Source: Acidimicrobiia bacterium
Lineage (GTDB): Bacteria > Actinomycetota > Acidimicrobiia > Acidimicrobiales > AC-14
Assembly (NCBI GenBank): GCA_019244985.1
Contig: JAFASB010000134.1
Location: forward strand, 1 to 7,320
Reading direction: 5' to 3'
Length of the DNA stretch: 7,320 nucleotides
Shown here: positions 5,588-7,320 of the stretch, in pieces
How the letters are laid out: each line of letters starts with the position of its first letter
Numbering within the stretch: position 1 is the stretch's first letter
Translations under genes and position numbers: made by a program
Notes under the pieces: model-generated
What the model was told of the DNA's origin: nothing
The model's input: only the letters and a program-made list of their open reading frames with translations
The model's database searches: none

Positions 5588-5604
5588 GTACCCCGCATCT
5601 CGGG

Positions 5605-5645
5605 GCTCCAACTAGCCAGGACCACAACATATTGTGGTTGGGAGC
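5605..5645 (+). repeat. Extended inverted repeat enclosing the NrdR box
   Basis: GCTCCAAC (5605-5612) is complementary to GTTGGGAGC (5637-5645) with one bulged G, and brackets the NrdR-box palindrome, so the region can fold as a long stem with an internal loop on the 5' side (5613-5620). A competing small hairpin CCCCG/CGGGG lies at 5591-5605. In the mRNA this structure would sit about 30 nt before the ribosome site of nrdJ. Confidence 0.4.
5621..5638. promoter_or_regulatory. NrdR box upstream of nrdJ
   Basis: ACCACAACATATTGTGGT is a palindrome with 7-bp perfect arms. Its 16-bp core matches 13 positions of the NrdR-box consensus ACACWATATATWGTGT. It lies 47 bp before the nrdJ ATG and downstream of nrdR, the repressor's own gene. 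NrdR boxes often come in pairs about 3 helical turns apart; no convincing second box was found. Confidence 0.85.
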
Positions 5646-5673
5646 TCCGTACGATCAGTCAGCAGCACGAGAG

Positions 5674-5687
5674 AAGGAGCCTGCATG
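5674..5687 (+). promoter_or_regulatory. nrdJ: Ribosome binding site and ATG start of nrdJ
   Basis: AAGGAG at 5674-5679, within the purine-rich GAGAAGGAG, lies 5 nt before the ATG at 5685-5687. This is the best Shine-Dalgarno in the window and fixes the nrdJ start. Confidence 0.85.
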
Positions 5688-7320
5688 GCCATCGCCCCGG
5701 AACAGACGGGCATCGGCATTCGCCGCCACTTCACGACGCCCGACGTGGACCCCTATGACGAGGTCCTGTGGGAGCGGCGCGACGCCCGCATCAGCAACTT
5801 CCGGGACGGCACGGTGGCCTTCGAGCAGACGGGTGTGGAGTTCCCCGTCAGCTGGTCGCAGAACGCGACGAACATCGTGGCTCAGAAGTACTTCCGGGGG
5901 CAGCTCGGCTCGGTCGAGCGCGAGAGCTCTCTTCGGCAGGTCGCGGACCGTGTCGTTGACACGATCACCGCGTGGGGCCGCAAGGACGGCTACTTCGTCG
6001 ACCAGGCCGAGGCCGAGGCCTTCAGCGCCGAGCTCAAGCACCTGATCATCCACCAGAAGGCGGCGTTCAACTCGCCGGTCTGGTTCAACATCGGTGTGCA
6101 CGGCGAGCCGCAGCAGGCGAGTGCGTGCTTCATCCTCCACGTCGACGACACGATGAAGTCGATCCTCAACTGGTACGTCGAGGAGGGCACGATCTTCAAG
6201 GGTGGGTCGGGCTCGGGCATCAACCTGTCCAACATCCGCTCGTCGAGGGAGGCGCTCAAGGGCGGGGGCACGGCGTCGGGACCGGTGAGCTTCATGCGCG
6301 GCGCGGACGCATCTGCCGGCACCATCAAGTCGGGCGGCAAGACGCGCCGCGCCGCCAAGATGGTCATCCTCAACGCCGACCACCCTGACGTGCAGGACTT
6401 CATCTGGTGCAAGGCGGTCGAGGAGCGCAAGGCCCGTGTGCTGCGCGACGCCGGGTTCGACATGGACCTCGACGGCAAGGACAGCCACTCGACGCAGTAC
6501 CAGAACGCCAACAACTCGGTGCGCGTCACCGACGAGTTCATGCAGGCCGTCGTCGACAACGCCGACTGGGCGCTGCGCGCCGTCACCGACGGCGAGGTCG
6601 TCGAGCCCATCAAGGCCCGCAAGCTCTTCCGCCAGATCGCCGAGGCGGCATGGGAGTGCGCCGACCCCGGCATGCAGTTCGACACCACCATCAACCGCTG
6701 GCACACGGCGTCGAACACGGGCCGCATCAACGCGTCCAACCCGTGCTCGGAGTACATGCACCTCGACAACTCGGCGTGCAACCTGGCGAGCCTCAACCTC
6801 ATGAAGTTCATCGACGACGAAGGCGTCTTCGACGTCGAGGGCTTCAAGGCCGCCGTGCGGGTCGTGTTCACCGCCCAGGAGATCCTCGTCGGCAACGCCG
6901 ACTACCCGACCGAGCCCATCGGCGAGAATTCACGCCGCTTCCGTCAGCTCGGCCTGGGCTACGCCAACCTGGGCGCCCTGCTGATGGCCCAGGGCCTGCC
7001 CTACGACTCCGACGAGGGTCGGGCGTGGGCCGCTGCGATCACGGCGCTGATGACGGGCCACGCCTACGAGACGTCGGCCAAGACGGCGGCCCGTATGGGG
7101 CCCTTCGCCGGCTTCAGCGAGAACGAGGAGCCGATGAACCGCGTGCTGCGCATGCACCGCGACGAGGTGGCCAAGATCGACGAGGAGCTGGTGCCGCCCG
7201 ACCTGCTCAGCGCCGCCCAGGAGGCCTGGGACAACGCCGTGGCCCTCGGCAAGAAGTTCGGCGTGCGCAACTCCCAGGCCACCGTGCTGGCCCCCACCGG
7301 CACCATCGGCCTGATGATGG
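5685..7320 (+). CDS. nrdJ: Adenosylcobalamin-dependent (class II) ribonucleoside-diphosphate reductase, 5' part
   Basis: Reduces ribonucleotides to deoxyribonucleotides with a radical generated from vitamin B12 coenzyme, so it works with or without oxygen. The first 545 codons are present without interruption; actinobacterial relatives run to roughly 950 aa, so the catalytic C-terminal part and tail cysteines lie beyond the window. Residues seen: the redox Cys148 in ASACFIL; the substrate/effector loop GGSGSGINLS then GGTASGPVSFMRGADASAGTI; the active-site triad Asn352, Cys354 (thiyl radical) and Glu356 in NPCSEY; the partner redox Cys365 in NSACNLASLNL, with the 11-residue spacing seen in class II enzymes; and LAPTGTIGLMM at the window edge. 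The N-terminus has no ATP cone, so overall activity control by dATP within this enzyme is not evident in this part. It lies 216 nt after nrdR with its own promoter-like element and NrdR box, as in the nrdR-nrdJ pair of Streptomyces. Confidence 0.96.
   Translation, partial: MAIAPEQTGIGIRRHFTTPDVDPYDEVLWERRDARISNFRDGTVAFEQTGVEFPVSWSQNATNIVAQKYFRGQLGSVERESSLRQVADRVVDTITAWGRKDGYFVDQAEAEAFSAELKHLIIHQKAAFNSPVWFNIGVHGEPQQASACFILHVDDTMKSILNWYVEEGTIFKGGSGSGINLSNIRSSREALKGGGTASGPVSFMRGADASAGTIKSGGKTRRAAKMVILNADHPDVQDFIWCKAVEERKARVLRDAGFDMDLDGKDSHSTQYQNANNSVRVTDEFMQAVVDNADWALRAVTDGEVVEPIKARKLFRQIAEAAWECADPGMQFDTTINRWHTASNTGRINASNPCSEYMHLDNSACNLASLNLMKFIDDEGVFDVEGFKAAVRVVFTAQEILVGNADYPTEPIGENSRRFRQLGLGYANLGALLMAQGLPYDSDEGRAWAAAITALMTGHAYETSAKTAARMGPFAGFSENEEPMNRVLRMHRDEVAKIDEELVPPDLLSAAQEAWDNAVALGKKFGVRNSQATVLAPTGTIGLMM

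Noticed and set aside
5578..5626. Possible cobalamin riboswitch: GGTGAAA, CCCCGC and AGCCAGGA appear in the right order before a B12-dependent gene
   Set aside because: The spacing between GGTGAAA and CCCCGC is too short, the CAACTG/CCACTG part is absent, and the B12-box continuation after AGCCAGGA does not match. About 60 nt of fragments is not a riboswitch; a covariance-model scan would settle it.
5655..6895. Antisense open frames opposite nrdJ (5655-6761 and 5990-6895, - strand)
   Set aside because: nrdJ is intact on the + strand with all active-site residues; the antisense frames are composition artefacts without ribosome sites or motifs.

Overview
This is a high-GC, gene-dense stretch that looks like a chromosome of an actinobacterium. 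The strongest evidence is the order lexA (divergent) – small LysM membrane protein – nrdR – B12-dependent nrdJ, which is the arrangement known from Mycobacterium and Streptomyces, together with SOS boxes of the Gram-positive type (CGAAC-N4-GTTCG). The dapD gene is not the usual actinobacterial form, so a deep or poorly sampled actinobacterial lineage (for example Acidimicrobiia-like) is plausible, but this is inference. No tRNA, rRNA, CRISPR array, insertion sequence or prophage signal was seen, and no gene-free stretch exceeds about 216 bases.

Left block (1-3787, all + strand): the 3' end of a glycine betaine/choline-type ABC transporter ATPase with a C-terminal CBS domain; dapD (tetrahydrodipicolinate N-succinyltransferase) 11 nt later; dapE (succinyl-diaminopimelate desuccinylase) 20 nt further on; and a secreted, probably membrane-anchored subtilisin-like (S8) protease whose GTG start overlaps the dapE stop (GTGA). 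The tight spacing suggests one transcript. DapD and DapE carry out non-consecutive steps of the succinylase branch of diaminopimelate/lysine synthesis (the aminotransferase step lies between them), which feeds peptidoglycan.

Middle block (3765-5468): lexA on the - strand runs tail-to-tail into the protease gene with a 23-nt overlap. Its 148-nt divergent control region carries four near-consensus SOS boxes. On the other side lies a 136-aa membrane protein with a C-terminal LysM domain, in the position of the SOS-induced division inhibitor/cell-wall hydrolase genes of other Gram-positives (Rv2719c/ChiZ, YneA, DivS). It is followed after 32 nt by nrdR, the ATP-cone/zinc-ribbon repressor of ribonucleotide reductase genes.

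Right block (5469-7320): a 216-nt control region with a strong hairpin, a TTGACA promoter-like element and a clear NrdR box, then the first 545 codons of nrdJ, a class II (adenosylcobalamin-dependent) ribonucleotide reductase that runs off the window. Together the middle and right blocks form a DNA-damage and dNTP-supply module: LexA controls itself and a division-arrest gene, possibly with nrdR as a passenger, and NrdR probably controls nrdJ. I see no clearly unprecedented system here. The most noteworthy points are the four-box SOS region, the possible SOS-nrdR coupling, the DapD subtype, and the protease coupled to dapE.
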